From positions 8,246,001 to 8,310,000 of the forward strand of contig NC_051124.1 of NCBI RefSeq assembly GCF_014839805.1: a DNA stretch of 64,000 bases, read 5' to 3'. Source of the stretch: Manduca sexta (lineage: Eukaryota > Arthropoda > Insecta > Lepidoptera > Sphingidae). The position numbers and the translations under genes were made by a program. Positions 23,138 through 37,060 of the stretch are shown here, one piece after another. The notes beneath the pieces were generated by a model, which saw only the letters and a list, made by a program, of their open reading frames with translations, did not search any database and had not been told where the DNA came from. The number at the start of each line of letters is the position of its first letter. Within the stretch, counting starts at the first letter, position 1.

Positions 23138-26100
23138 GTGAGTGATGTGTCTACGCACGTTTTTAGGTTATGTAATGCATTGTTTTGATGTGATGCCCGA
23201 CGCGACGCGACGTGCCGAGTTCCGTCGCGAGCGGAGACATGAAACGGTTGATAGTCATTTATATTACAGCAGACAAAGACGTGATCTCTGTGCAGATTCT
23301 AAAAATAGTACACAGTGTAATGGCGGTTAATCAGCAGTTTGTTCTCGGTTTAAACTCTGTTGCCACTATTTTACCGGACCGCTCGTTGTTTACCGTCGAC
23401 ATTTATGACAAACATGTATTTTTGTATTAATTAACGTTTATGAGCCGACTGGTAAACAACTGCTTCAAATGTGAATAAATCAAGGAAATGCGAATGAATA
23501 ACAACTTTGATTAATGACGCACAGTTGCTATAACACTGTTTGACAAATTGATTCATTCAAGTTAACTTTCTTTGATACTTTTGTACTTTCGTCTCTAGTA
23601 CTTAGTACATAGTTGCCCAATCTCTATTTTACCTGCAGCTTAATAATTCCATTACTTCAATCTTTTATTCACCAGCTTTTTCTTTTAACCCAGCAAAGTA
23701 TACATATATAAAACCTATTCTAGACGTGAGCCGAAGGTATATAATCCCCTATGTTTCCAAAAACCTACTCCAGTCTTCACACGTTTTGGCTCTCATGTGC
23801 AGTTTTATAAGCCATCGAAATTTTATTTAGTAGATTTTTTTTTTTCGTAAATAAATCGCTAGATCATAATCGTGGCTACTGCAATCGTGCCAAGTTCCTG
23901 ATTTGCCAGTTTATAATAAATCATAATTTACCGTAAGAGCCAAACATTAACTATTTTTTTCCAAACAATAAAGATCGAGTGCGGAACATTTCATGCGTGT
24001 ATTTATAAAGATGATTTATCGAGTTGTCAAAATATCGAGTAAAGAGTTCATAACTATCTTTTATTATCGAAGAATGGAGTAATTTGCTCATGAACACATT
24101 GGAATTATTTAAAGAACGAACGAAGTCTGTGTTATAATACTTTTGTATGGTCTATAAAGTTTATAAACTAGAGTTAACTATAGAAACATAGCTACCTAGG
24201 TATCTAGTTAGACATGTACAGTATCAAATTGCATGATACGTACCTAAACATTTTTCTAAGTAGCAATTATGTTGAAATATAAGTGGCAATTCTTTATAAA
24301 GTTCAGTCAGGTCAAAATATGATTCGTAAACATAAGTTCACGGTTGCATCTCTACAGTGTGGGGTAGAGATGTAACTAAACTTTGTAAAAATTTTGATGA
24401 AGCCTTGACACATGTTATTGAAATAATGCTTATAAAGTTTCATTATTCTATAGTGACCGGTGGTAAGTTTTTACCGCATATCCAAATCCGTCTGCGAAGC
24501 AACTAACATTATATACAATTTGTATTCGACCAATTTTAATCTTCTTGGAATTAAATCCAAGACGTTCTTACACGATCCAATTACGCAGTTTTCATTATCT
24601 ATTTCAAGCTAATTACGCTGATGGGCGAAACATTTTTTCCACGTGTACCAACTATAAATTCGCAACTATTTCCAATCAAACATTAGTCTATTAATCATCT
24701 ATGTAATTAAACCTTTGTTTTTGTCAATTCCTATCGAATAGATAAAAACGTCCGTGGACATGTATTACTTCACGCTTACATATCTACAATAATCAAATAT
24801 AAGGATTTTTATTGGGCCCTATCAGTCACCGTAAGATGTTTTATCATTACCAATTTTTCCATTCTTAATGCTACAATATTATAAAGCATTTATCCGATAG
24901 TTTTCGCATCTAACATGTTATTGATGAAATATATCGAATGTTTTGTAGCTTGAATTAATTTTGATCGAATAAACTAACTAATTCCACGCCGATTGTACAT
25001 CCCAAGACATTAAAGTTCCAATTACGTTAGAAATATGAATATTAACTGTTCTTGTTGCGTGTTTTATCATTTTGTACACAATTATGCGACCTTGAAATAT
25101 TATATAGGAAGTTACCTCTATGGTTACGTTTGACACGATACGCAGCAAATCAATAAATGTATGATGATATACTATCGTCCTCTCTTTTATCAACTTCGAA
25201 CGGCAGCTTTGATGTCCGATCCGATATATTTTTTTTTATTTATACGGTGTATTTAATTCTATATTGGTGATGTAGTTAATGTTCTTAACTACTTATATTT
25301 CATAATAATTACTACGTCATACGTGTTCATCTTTCCTGTGATAAAAGTTCAATAGTCTACGTATTTTAAAATGTAGCTTATATTATGTTAATCCAGAATA
25401 TGGTCTATGTGTATGCCATATTTCATCTAAATCTGTTCAGCGATTGCTGTGTTTATTTCTTAAAAAACATATTTAAAGTTTTTACAAACTGGTTTTTATA
25501 TTACTATTACGTACGATTATTTACTCATTTCTATTTCCGTAAGTCATTATATTAAATATCCTTTTCCTTTCGCGTCTAAAATCGCCTAAATTATTATATT
25601 CTCAAATTTTTTTACGGATCGATTGTCTATAATATTAAATTGGCAATTAATTATAAGGTGTTATTTTTAAGAGTACAAAATTAGTTGACCTCGGCGATAC
25701 ACGAAAATGGCTCAAAATTATTAAACGAGTTAATGTATTTATTCTGATAAAAAGACAATGCTGGCAAAGAGACTAGATATAAATATGGTAGCGAACTTTA
25801 CTTTACTCCTGTTGGGTATCCTGTTTTACGATAAGAAGCAAAGTTAAAATCAAAGAACATAGCTTTGATTTATGTTAATTATAAATTCGAAACTTATAAT
25901 TAAGATTAATGCTCATTCTATAAATTTAAAATTATTAATTTATAATATATCTTAATCAATGTTTGTGAATGACGAAAATCTAATGAACATAGTTGCAATA
26001 ACAAAACTTAAAATCAAGTAACATAATTTAAACAGGTTAATATTTAAAATTAATATTTCTAATTCCCGGCTCAGAACCCACAATTAACTATCGATGACTT

Positions 26101-26165
26101 TACAGTAATTATAAACAAAATTATGTATGAGGTCAGCTTAATTACTTTAGTAAAAATAGCCTTTA
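23138..26165. other. Probable first intron, no gene seen
   Basis: AT-rich. Frames at 23142-23430 are the translated continuation of the GC-rich island. Nothing else supported. Confidence 0.45.
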
Positions 26166-26252
26166 TTGCCGAGACACACTACACTAGTATGAAACTGACT
26201 GCTGCTTTAACTTCAGCAACTATAAGTTTCCTAGTCTAGTGTTTCTCAGCAA
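26166..26252 (+). ncRNA. microRNA-precursor-like hairpin
   Basis: The arms 26168-26204 and 26214-26250 can pair over most of their length (gagacacactacactag against ctagtctagtgtttctc, gaaact against agtttc, and gctg against cagc), with small bulges and a nine-base loop. Imperfect pairing, ~85 bases total and a small loop resemble a miRNA precursor. It could equally be a small foldback element, and the mature sequence is not one I recognise. Confidence 0.3.
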
Positions 26253-27679
26253 CAAGTTGACAGCCTCAGCCCGATGCCTAAACCATCTTTGAAACAAAAA
26301 TGGAAAAGAAATAGCGTTAACATTTGCGGTTTAAAATTGAATTGAATTAAATATAAATGTACGATGTCCGTGCCGTTCGAAGCAAAACGTTTAACGTATT
26401 TATGTTTCAATAAAATATATCATATCGTTAATTGGAAATGATAATAATATTGAATTCTCGTTTCAATAATCTCGTTGGGTTGTTTGCTAACCGCAGTATA
26501 TGAATCTATTTGTTATAAAAAGGTCAACTTAGTTGTTTTGACCGCTGATATTGATATTAAAAATAGATGGGCGATTTTATTTGGTATCAAGGTCTGTTGT
26601 GCAGTTAACGATGCGTTAAAAATAGATTGAAGCGGTTATTTCGACTTAACAGCTACTTTTGATGACATCTGTCGTATTAATAAAGACATTAAAATCGCGT
26701 CGTTAGTTGTTGGTGTTAATTTTGTTATTATATGTAATTGTGTAGACAAGTGACTATTATTATTCAAGTGATTTGTTGAAAGGTTTCTTTTACTTATTGC
26801 GGCTTTCCGTTACAGAGTCAATGAATTATTTTTATTCAATGTACTGTCTCTAGAAATGTCTTGTTTCTGTATCCACTAAAAAGTTATTGTAACTGTCACA
26901 TTTCGTTTGCTAAATTCAAAGAGTAACAAAAAATCATATTGATTCCTTCATTACCAATCCAAATACATGACTGAAGCTGTTTTGGCAGATCCAAATACGG
27001 CATCGCCTACTTTGCTTTGCCATTCGATTACACCACAGTTTAGTGTTCTAAACACACGTTCCTAGCCCGAAAAAAACTATAAAGCAACCTAATTTTTCTT
27101 TCGAATGGCACCCTAAGTCGGCATGCGGCATGAATAATGCAACTATGCAAAACGTGTAATGTATTACTTCGTCAGTACACGTGATTCGGATAAATAACGA
27201 CCATTCGAGGTACTAACGTGTGTCGAATGGCGAACTGGTATGGTAAAATATTTTTATACAATCGATATTGGATTAGGAAATCCATTATGTGGTTATAATC
27301 GGCTCGTAAAACTTTCATGTCGCTGTCGTCTATTGATTCGAAGAAATTTTGTGCATCGTCTGACTATTCGCACGTTGCACGCAAGCAACAAAGTCGTTGG
27401 AGTCCCGTATGTTAAATAAATCTGTATATATACGACTTCATTGTCTGTTGTCGTAGATATTGTTACAGTTTGAAGTATTTTATAGAAACTGTTATTATTC
27501 GGCTTTACGAAATATAATTGTGGTCAGATAGCTTTGTTTCATTTATAGATTTTCTCTAATTATATTCTCATAAATATTAATTTATGATAAGCACAATATT
27601 TCATTAACGTGTCTTTTCAATCATGTTAAGTATAAGCTATGTAGACAATAGGAATTTTATGTGCACAACTGCTTTTTCT
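26253..27679. other. AT-rich non-coding DNA, nothing recognised
   Basis: No coding frame, repeat family or RNA gene identified by eye. Confidence 0.4.
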
Positions 27680-27815
27680 GTCGAAATTACACCTTATGTC
27701 ACATGGTGTAGAAAGGTTGTCAATGTCTCAGAATGACGAGCACATTGCAATTTCATAGAATACTTTATAATGTTGCAGTGTATACGTGGTGCTACCATCA
27801 GGCAAACGTTTAAAA
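27680..27815 (+). repeat. Repeat family 'taccatcaggc(a/g)aacg', copy 1
   Basis: Contains 'accttatgtcacatggtgta', 'atgtctcagaatgacgag' and 'gctaccatcaggcaaacg', in the same order as a better copy at 57840-58010. Reverse-orientation copies are at 37615-37765 and 52980-53165. Confidence 0.45.
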
Positions 27816-28449
27816 TTTATTTATAAAATGCATAAAACAGAACACAATCAAATATATTTATCAAAAGATTTTTAATTATTCATATCTAGATTGTCTTCCT
27901 TAATTAAAATACGATTGGTTACTCAGTCGTTCAGTGCTATAGATAAAAATGCTAACATTCTGCATAATTTAGCCTTTTAAAATACATAAAGTGTTGATTA
28001 TATTGCATAACATCACATTTACACTTTACCTAGACATTTTATATATCACGAGCAATGTGTTTAATTAATACATAAGTATTCTAGCTGTATATGTTATATA
28101 GCTATATCTATTTTAGCTTTGTTAACTACAATCTAAAGCTGCGTATGAGTTGATTCTGGTTCTAGAATTTTAGCTAGACTTCCGCTTTAAGTAATGCTAA
28201 TTAGACAGTTAAAGTTAATGGCATTTGTTAAAAAGGCGAATTATTAGACATTAAATTGTATTTAACACAATGCTTATTTAGTGTTACCTCGCGCTACCCG
28301 CTTAATCATATGTCAACATACGTATGGTTTAGTATTTACTTTAAACCAAAACACATAAAACGGCGTAGATAGAAGAAAGCAGAATACTTGGTATCGCAGA
28401 TAATTTCATTTATTAGTTTTCAATTTTTTTATACATATTTGCACGGAAA

Positions 28450-28675
28450 AGTGATTCCACTGGACCATGGTAAGTAAAGTGGGGTCGAATAAAATGTCGA
28501 CTGATGAGAGATGATTACCCCTCGACAGTCGACACAATTATGCCGGCCTGTTAGAACTGACACAGGCTGATCCCGGAACGCGACACACTTACGTGGGCAA
28601 CTATGGCGGGTTTTATATCTTGCGTGCCGTGGTCGCTATCCGGGTGGATATAACATATATCCTACCACCAGCAAA
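28450..28675 (+). mobile_element. R1 repeat, copy A
   Basis: About 225 bases running from 'ggtaagtaaagtggggtc' through 'aaaatgtcgactgatgag', 'ttatgccggcctgtta', 'gctgatcccggaacgcgaca' and 'actatggcgggtttt' to 'tcctaccaccagcaa'. Three further copies at 35398-35647, 50381-51013 (minus) and 55806-56035 show a defined family. No terminal inverted repeats. It may be a SINE or a LINE 3' end. Confidence 0.7.
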
Positions 28676-28924
28676 AATTATAAATAAATACTTTCAATAG
28701 AAGATTCTATTTTTGTGTCGAATTACGTAATTTGCAGAGAACTAGGTGTCTTATTGATTAACAGGTTCCTTATAAGACGTATTGCGCATTCTTATTTGAT
28801 ACATTTTGTTATGTTACTGTTAAAATTGTTCAAATGCAAATGCAATATTTTATTGCTCATAACTTGATAATTCTGTTAAAAGTAGCGTAAACTGTATAAC
28901 ACCAGTAGTTACCTCTCCAGTTTA

Positions 28925-29176
28925 TATAGATTTGCATTTAACGTCTTTACGTGCGTTTTACGTCTATACATATTATAAAACAAAGTCCCCACAAGCTGTC
29001 CATCTGTATGTGATCGATTTTCTCAAAATTTACCGAATCGATTTTTATGAAATTTGGTTTGGAAAATTGGAATGGAATTGGAACTTTATGGGCTATATTA
29101 TCCCGCTATTTCTATCCCGGGACTTTTATCCCGGAAAACTCCTTCACGCGGGCCTAGCCGCGAGAAAAAGCTAGTT
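28925..29176 (+). repeat. Interspersed repeat ending 'gcgagaaaaagctagtt'
   Basis: 'gaaatttggtttggaaaatt', 'cttttatcccggaaaact' and the end 'gggcctagccgcgagaaaaa' mark the best copy of this family in the window. The 80-codon frame 28932-29174 is inside it and is not a gene. Confidence 0.6.
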
Positions 29177-32100
29177 TATTATAAATAATTCAAGAATAAT
29201 TCTTTCAAGATGTTTCTGTATTGAATGGAGTTGATTTGGTACTCTTGTTCGATTCGTTTTGTAACTTGTATTATTCTTCGGTTAAGGACATGTATGATTC
29301 AAACCAGTTGGTGTGACCTCGTTGTTAGAAGAAATGAAGCGATGACAAATATGGAAATGAAACCCTAAGTTAACGTAGTCTTTGTTGCTCAATATAATAT
29401 TACTAAAGGTAAAAGTAAGTAGTTATTAAAGATAGTGATATAGATAAGAGTTTGTAATAAGGATCACATTTTTTAAATTAAGCAATAAATAAACCAATAC
29501 GCTTACACGTATTTATGTATAACTAAAACTGTTTTAACCGTCTTCAAAAAAAGGAGGTTTTCCATTCGGCTGTATATTTTTTGGAATTCGCATTTATTTA
29601 CTCCTTGATTCCTGCTTTGCAATGAGAGGGACCTCATGAACATAAAAATTTAAAAGCAGTCAGTTCGAGTCTTTCATGGCAGGATATATTCCTAATTTCA
29701 ACAAATCATAATTAGAGAGCTTGTCAAAATATTAGAATGCTTTGCTGGATCTGACTTATAACATCTTTAATATTTGACTTCACAGTTAGCATACCACTAC
29801 TGATGAAGTTGCTATGTCAAAAGGACACTGTTACAATGAAAATTCGCTTAATGTTGTCGAAAATATTTAAGTCGCGTAATGTATAGCTACAGTGGTGTCA
29901 TTGTAATGCCTGGGCCCGATGTTAGGAAACACCAGATCAGATCGTGTCAAGCTCAACTCAGCATACTAATACGTTTATTGCAACTAATCGTACTATTTCA
30001 ATCCAATTAGAATGTATGGATACATTTTTAAAAATTATTCACGTACGCGAATAATTTTGCAATTCGCAATGATCACGGTCGCGTGATCTTTTGTAAGTCC
30101 TGTTCCTTCTAATGTTGCGAAGACGAAATTTCGGACACGTTCGATGAAGTTTTACAGAGCGGCTAACACCACGTTCTGCTTCGCATTAATGTTAAAATAC
30201 GATTTACATTCAATCGGATTCGCTAAACTTGTTATTATGTGCAAAACACCTTTGGAAATACCGTCAGTATGAATGAACTGCGGTCGCCTTTGTAGGACCA
30301 GTTTGTGTATTCAGCTTATCTACTTACTTTCTTTGCTCTCAGGCTGTAATGGAAGCTGTAATTAGCGGGAGTTTTAGATAATGACTTGGTTTATTTAGTA
30401 TTTTATTACATCTCGCGGCGGACCTGTTCAGTTTAATGAAATTACATGCTCTACGTCGAGTTTATCACGAAGTTATGGGTAAAGTAAAGCCACTTGATAA
30501 ATTAGGTTTGATGTAGCGGCAGGTTTCCCTCTTATAAAGTATGTCGCAATATTTTTATCCTGGCTCGGTTACTTAGCTCGACTTAATCTAACTTGACTGG
30601 AAACGCAGTGCAATTCAATAATGATAATCAATAAAAGGTTCTTATTATTTTTCTTATTGATCGTAATTATACTAGACGGCGAATTACTTGAATACGTGGC
30701 AATCCCAAAACATGACTTGCAAATTGCAGTAATGCATCACGAGGTTGTTGTAGTCTTATTTTTAATTCTTTAGAAGCGACTAACCGTTTTATATATTATT
30801 AATCGCTTGAACTTCATCAGTTGTTATTGACATCTTGAGATTTATCTACTGTTCATTGAGGACTCTTGTGCAATGGGTATGCTTCATATTGTCTTTTAAC
30901 TTTTCTTTATCGCTCAGCTGAGGAACGGTGCTGCCCTTTGCAGTGTTTATAAGAAGTCAGGCCCTTTTTGCATAAATCTCTGAATAGAATCGTTTTTTTT
31001 TTAGTATAACTGTCATCCCTAACAAATAGCATGAATACGTTATTGCATCAACCCGCTGCTATAATGACCTTACGTCTATAATTATTGAAGACGTCGCAAG
31101 AATATTGTTTCATTCTGACATCATATTTCATCGAAGGAAAAGGATGTGTCTAACCATCGGCATGTCGATGGCTGCAAGCCAGCTATTCAGTTTCCTACAT
31201 ATTCAATAAAAATAACAGAACATATAGAAAGTATTATCTCACCAGAGGAAATTTTGCGTGCTACTGACATTAACATACTGTTATCTGCGAATTTATATGT
31301 ACCATTAATCGTACTTCAGTTTTATGTATACGAAATCTCCGTTCGGAAAGTTTTATGTCGCTTTAAAAAGTATTTGAGTTTTATTTTTCTTCGCCTAGCC
31401 ATAATACACGTTTGTATGGCATCATGCCAGTTAGACAATGTTTAGTTTATCTACCTGTAGATTTTGGCTTTCATTCCGCATCATTTCCGATAGGGCTATT
31501 AATTTCTATGATTTGACGCCACAGAGGTACCCGATTGATTGATGTTATTATTGTTATTTAGCCAAACAGTTGGCCAGAACATAACGTCAATACATATAAC
31601 AGAGAGCTATTTTAATTATAAACTGCGGAAGACTTTCGAAGGTCGATTCTGACTAATAGAAATCATATGGGAATATAAAAAAATATGAGGAAATTTTAAA
31701 ATAGTGAAGTTTGAATACTTTTTGCTTGGTAGACTCGTTGTGAACAGTTTTAAGTATGGAATGGTGGAACTAGATATACTATGATATTACCACTGTCTTA
31801 CCAAAGCCGAATAAAGTAACAGATTTATTGTTGTGTATCGGTTAGTACTCATCTATCCCTATTAAGTGAATATTTACCTGATTCCCTCGATTTTTGTGTA
31901 ATTAATTTAAAGATATTTCCAAAATAACTTATTTAATAATCATTTTGATTCTTAACCACTAGGTCTTTAATATTAAACGCCTTGTTAAAGCGATACTTTT
32001 CATTAACATATTCATATATTATACGGAATATACTCATAAATGCAACGTGCAAAAATTATTTGTACAACTTTTTTAGCACTAGCAAATGTTCATACAAGAC

Positions 32101-32358
32101 TTGATAATTCCAAAGCAAACACTTTTTACCTATTAGATGTTACATTGTAAAAGGATTTTATTGTTGTCAAATATATAGAAGCAGAATTTAAGTTATTCCA
32201 GACTGAAATATAAGCGGCAATCGCTCATTGTGTTACTCGTGACAATGCAGAACATCTATCATCCTTAAACTACATTAATAGTGACAGGTTACCGTCATGA
32301 CACCACTGTCGAACCCCTGTGGCTTTGGTTGAAATATTGAGGTGTTTAGTGTATATCC
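29177..32358. other. AT-rich non-coding DNA with minor repeat words
   Basis: 29535-29590 carries 'cgtcttcaaaaaaaggaggt', a fragment of a further dispersed repeat. The 99-codon frame 31146-31445 has no recognised domain and no splice support. Confidence 0.4.
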
Positions 32359-32516
32359 TTAGGGGTCGTTCTAGTATTACGTAAGGGACCGTTCAAGTAT
32401 TACGTAACGCTATTTTTGAAGATTTTTGAGACCCCCCCCATGTAACTAGCCGTAATGTTTTACAAGATCCCCCTTCCTCCTTAAATTGCGTTACGTAATA
32501 CTTGAAAGGCCCCTTA
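32359..32516. mobile_element. Foldback MITE with 'caagtattacgtaacgc' ends
   Basis: Left arm 32385-32410 (gggaccgttcaagtattacg, then taacgc) and right arm 32488-32516 are inverted repeats of about 26 bases with few mismatches. A second, diverged copy of the terminal word (aggggtcgttctagtattac) sits immediately outside the left arm at 32361-32382. The interior has a C run and is non-coding. Small size and inverted ends fit a non-autonomous DNA transposon. Confidence 0.7.
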
Positions 32517-32529
32517 GCAATAACTGTGG

Positions 32530-32830
32530 ACAATCTTACTAATATTATAAAAGTGATAATTTGTAAAAATGTTTTGATGTTTGTTAGAAGTAAACGCAGA
32601 AACGACTGAACGGATTTGAAAAGAAATTTGTCCACTCATAGACCATGTCCTGGATTAACACATGGGATTTTTTTTCCCGGGAATTGGCTTCACAGGGAAA
32701 TAATTGAAATTCAAATAGATAGATCTGTGGTCGTATCGATGGCGTAATGGAACGCTACAGTGATTTCGGTCCTTTTGTAATGAGAAAAGTCTTTCTCGCA
32801 GCCGTGAGCAGCACTTTGAGTGTAATAAAA
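32530..32830 (+). repeat. Interspersed repeat fragment
   Basis: 'cttactaatattataaaagt', 'gaacggatttgaaaagaaat', 'tagaccatgtcctggattaa' and 'cgcagccgtgagcagcac' are the ordered words of the family at 28925-29176 and 39040-39220. Confidence 0.5.
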
Positions 32831-35397
32831 ATTGCTTTAGATTTAAGATATTAGATATAGGTATGCTTATTGTGAAATATGGAAATATGGTTTATAGACT
32901 TATTGCTGGTGACACAATGAGCAATAATTTGTGGACAAATATTTGGTGTCAATGATATTTAAAGGAAATTGTTTAGCTTAACAAGATAAACAGAGTTATA
33001 AAGTCCAAATTACTTTCACCACTTCAAAAGAGATGAAGTACCGAATAGACAGAGAATCACCAATTTAAAAACAATAAATTTTTATTGTTTCGTTCAATCG
33101 TTGGTATCAACAAGTTCTCGCAATAAAATGTTACTCCTTTAAACTTTCTTTGATGTTCTATTAGAAACGATATAGCATTCGTAAACATCTAGTACCTATT
33201 CAAACAGTACAGTCCCATAAAATAGGTAATTTATCAGCTACAGCTTTGAACACTTTGTTTATTTCACCGAAATGTGGTGACGCAAATGTTTGTATAGTCT
33301 GAATCTTATCTAGAATTTACCTAAGGAGTCTGCTTCTATCGCCTTATTATCATTACGAGTGATGTTTGAGCACATAACAACAAGTTCAAATCACTGACAC
33401 GTGAGATAAACAATGTGATAATTCCTTTATACATCACGGACTGAGAATATTTTCCATTACTTTTATTTCGACGACCACAACGTCTTTTCGGTTTCGGATT
33501 TGATTATTAGGTTTGGCAACGTGATGTTGGGTATTCTACTGTAAAACCAGAGTCTGGAATTAGCTTGGCAAATGTCATAGTCCTTCATAGTATAAGACTC
33601 GATATAGCTTGAGATGTGAGTGTGATACCACCTCTCTCTGCCCATAAAAAGGCATGATATATGTGTGGCTTTCGGGTTTAAGACGATTGAGAGGTTTTGA
33701 ACATTCGTTCTAGAACCTGTATAACGCTCACTGAACATAAATCAAAAAACCAGTCAACACACTTATTAGCGCACTCATTTTTGGACTGAATTTTAATTAA
33801 ATCAGTTTTGTATTTTTGTTTTGTTCTCACTCCTGATGGAAGTGTATTGCAGTAAAAATTAATATCCACTACCGAATGACTGTCAGCCTGGACGGCCAGC
33901 AGATTTCTGCCGGTTTTTTGTTGGGTTTACATAGTGCGCGCTAGTTGAACCCGGAATGCAAGTTGGGAAGTAAGACATTATGATGGGTTTTTATAATGTA
34001 CAGTGATTGTCTATTCATTCTTATACTATTATGAGTTAAAATAAATTCGTTTAGTGTAATATTAAAGTCATTTTTGACTGAAAAAATGGCTCTTCAATTC
34101 AATGTATTTTATTTCTTTAATAATTTTTTCTTTAATATATTTATAATTTTCATTCTCAAAATATATGGTTTGTTGTTTCTTACTTTCGAAACACTGGATC
34201 AGGTAGGGCATTTATTTTTCTTTTATCCTTATTGATTAAATTAACAGCATTGATTCTTCCGTGAACTATTACATTTAAAATAAGAACACACACCATTTCA
34301 TAACTCTCTCTGTAACCCTTTAATTGCGTACCGACTTTTCAAAATCATTAATCTGCCACAATATATTGTTATCGATGCAATTTTAAGTCATGACCTTTAA
34401 ATGAAACGTGAGATATTCCACCTCGACCGTACGTATTAAAATTCCACGTGTACTGTTACGTCACATACTAGTTTATAGTAGACTTTAGGACGGTAATGGC
34501 GACTTGTTTTAATTGAACTAATCGTAGCATACAATGGAGTTTGTACCTTAAAACTTGAGTCATGTTTGATGGTAAACATAAAGGTTTAAAAAGTTTACTG
34601 CGTTCAATATCTAGTATTGTTTTCCTGTTTCTGGACATTTTAGTAATGTTGATTAAAGGAAAATCGTCCGTAAGTTTGTTATAGCTTGTATTTTGCTGTT
34701 TGGGGATTTTAATGTTAAATTTAGTAATGGTGGATTACATGCATTTTTTACATTTAGATATAGCATAGATTTAAAACAATAGACACTACAATCAAAGTAT
34801 TATGTCGAGCAAATTGATCATGTTATTTACAACGTAGGTTAAAAATAGAACATCGTAAATAGTTACTTAAAGAGCATTGTCTTGTAACTTGTTGATGTTA
34901 ACTCAAGTACTAAAACAAAGTCCGTGGATCAAGAATGGTAGGAAGTTGGCACTTATTGCGAAATAACTTCGCCTTTGAGACGTACCAAAGAGGCTATCAG
35001 AGATAAATTTAATGAACTGTTAGCTGAATTATTAAATGCATTTGCGGAGGTGTTCAAATATTACAACTATTTAGATATATTTTAAGATTTATGTAAAACC
35101 CACAAACGTATTAATCGCCTTTCAAAATCTGTTGCCAGAAATATGTTTAACATTATTTCAATTTTCATATCTAGACTATCTTGACATTTACCGCCTCTGT
35201 GCAAATAAATAGAGATAAAACCCGCAGTAGCTATACATCAAATGTGCGAACGAAAATAATAAAAAAAAAAATAATCAAATCTTCGACCTGTCTGTGTTAT
35301 TATTAGATACGTAACGTACAAAATATGTATGGAAGAACCAGATTGCAATCTTAAGATTTCAAATATTTTTAACGCATTTTTTATACAGGCATAGAAA
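32831..35397. other. AT-rich non-coding DNA, nothing recognised
   Basis: Minus-strand frames at 33463-33869 are cysteine- and tyrosine-containing but show no family motif or splice context. No other element seen. Confidence 0.4.
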
Positions 35398-35647
35398 TGC
35401 GACCTCTGTGAACCTAATGGTAAGTTGAGCAAGTCCAATAGAATATCGACTGACGAGAGATAATTAGCCCTAGAGAGTAGACACCTCTAGGGCTAATTAT
35501 CTCTCGCCAGTCATGCCTGTTGGAACCGGGATATACACAGGCTGATCCCGGAACGCGACACGTATATATGCGACTATGGCGGGTTTTAACCCCTTGTGTA
35601 CGGTGGTCGCTATCCGGGCGGATATATAATATTCTACCACCAGCAAA
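35398..35647 (+). mobile_element. R1 repeat, copy B, with internal perfect hairpin
   Basis: Same family as 28450-28675. At the position where sibling copies have a single 'gagagatgattacccctcg' segment, this copy has that segment at 35455-35475 and its exact reverse complement at 35485-35505, around a nine-base spacer. Confidence 0.75.
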
Positions 35648-36950
35648 TGTATGATGTTTAAGCGTTACATTTTATATGTTATAGTATTTATTAACTTGTA
35701 ACCTTTACTCATGGCTCGTGAAAAAATAATTGCTTCCCAAACATACATTTGTTTTTCTTCATAAACATTCAACTCGAACCTTGATTGTGATTAATTTGCA
35801 TCGACAACACTTTGTCACTAAGTATTGGCAGAAGCTGCTAACATTAACTCGCAGTTAGTGATAATTATTTAAATTTCGTCCTACATAAGACACGGTACAC
35901 TTCGTTCACAATCGTTATTGTTTTAAAGTTTATATGTGGGTTTACGTATTAGCTCTTAATTAACTACACTTTCTGTAAGCAATATATATCATATTATCAC
36001 TCATTCATTCATGGTAAGTCATTGATTCAGTACCTTAATTTAGACGACTTATAAGAATATTGTTTTCTTTGTTTTTTTGCTGTCCCGCAACCTTTCCCAG
36101 ATAATATATTGAAATTATGATATATCTATATGTTAAAATTAATTTTAAAACGTTCAGATTACAGACTATCTAAAAAATACATATCTTAACATTACAATCT
36201 TCAAATCTACATCATAAAACTTTACGCTTTCATAATATTTGGTAATATAACTAAGATTTATCATTATACATTATATACTCAATAAAAATATATAGATTTG
36301 TTAAAACTCGGATTTGTTGTTACATGCAGTCTGACTTAATCATACATTAACCCTCGTCGTGTTCAACGCCTATATTATAATTAAATGGTTATCAAATTTA
36401 ATATTTTTTAACTTCGTCGAAAGTAATGTAAGTTTTAAGCTTAAGAATTAAATTAGATGGTAGGTCTGGGTATCTGTGGAGAATTTTATCTATGCTAATG
36501 TTCAGTAATTGACGTCATAATATGACTCTTCATTGCTAAAGAAAATTAGCTGATCTACTAAATTATTGTAGACGTTTTGTGTAGTGTACTTTTAACAAAT
36601 TTATTTGTTTTACTGTGTGGCTGTGAGTAAGAGAGAACTCCAGAATTTTATATTTTAATTAACGAGCAATCAACTACATACTATTGATATATTATTATGT
36701 TATGACTTCTTGTCCTATCAAATTGTACCAAACCGATGTCAGTATATTGTTCATTTTGGCATTGCATTTCTAAATGAAATCACATAATTATCTTCTTGAA
36801 AATAGCGCTTTACAACAGTTACTTATGAAAATATTTTTTTCAAAGACATACCTACCCAGGTCGCTGATTTAATTAAGGCCCTAGTTTTAGCAGATGTCCT
36901 AATCTTACTAGACTATCTAATACTAGCTTATAGTCATTTACGCATTTTTC
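35648..36950. other. AT-rich non-coding DNA, nothing recognised
   Basis: No coding frame of note; long TA-rich tracts. Confidence 0.4.
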
Positions 36951-36954
36951 ATTT

Positions 36955-37060
36955 ATAGATTTTTATGTTATAATTTTCTCCCAACGTTTCGAAGACCTCC
37001 CGTGACTATGAAAGGTGTAAAGTCTGGAAAATAGTTTAAATTCAATGTCTAACATTTGCA
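36955..37060 (-). repeat. Interspersed repeat, inverted partner of 21605-21740
   Basis: 'tctcccaacgtttcgaagac' is close to the reverse complement of the core of the earlier copy. Confidence 0.5.

Noticed and set aside
28932..29174. 80-codon frame as a small gene
   Set aside because: Lies entirely in a dispersed repeat and reads through its tail.
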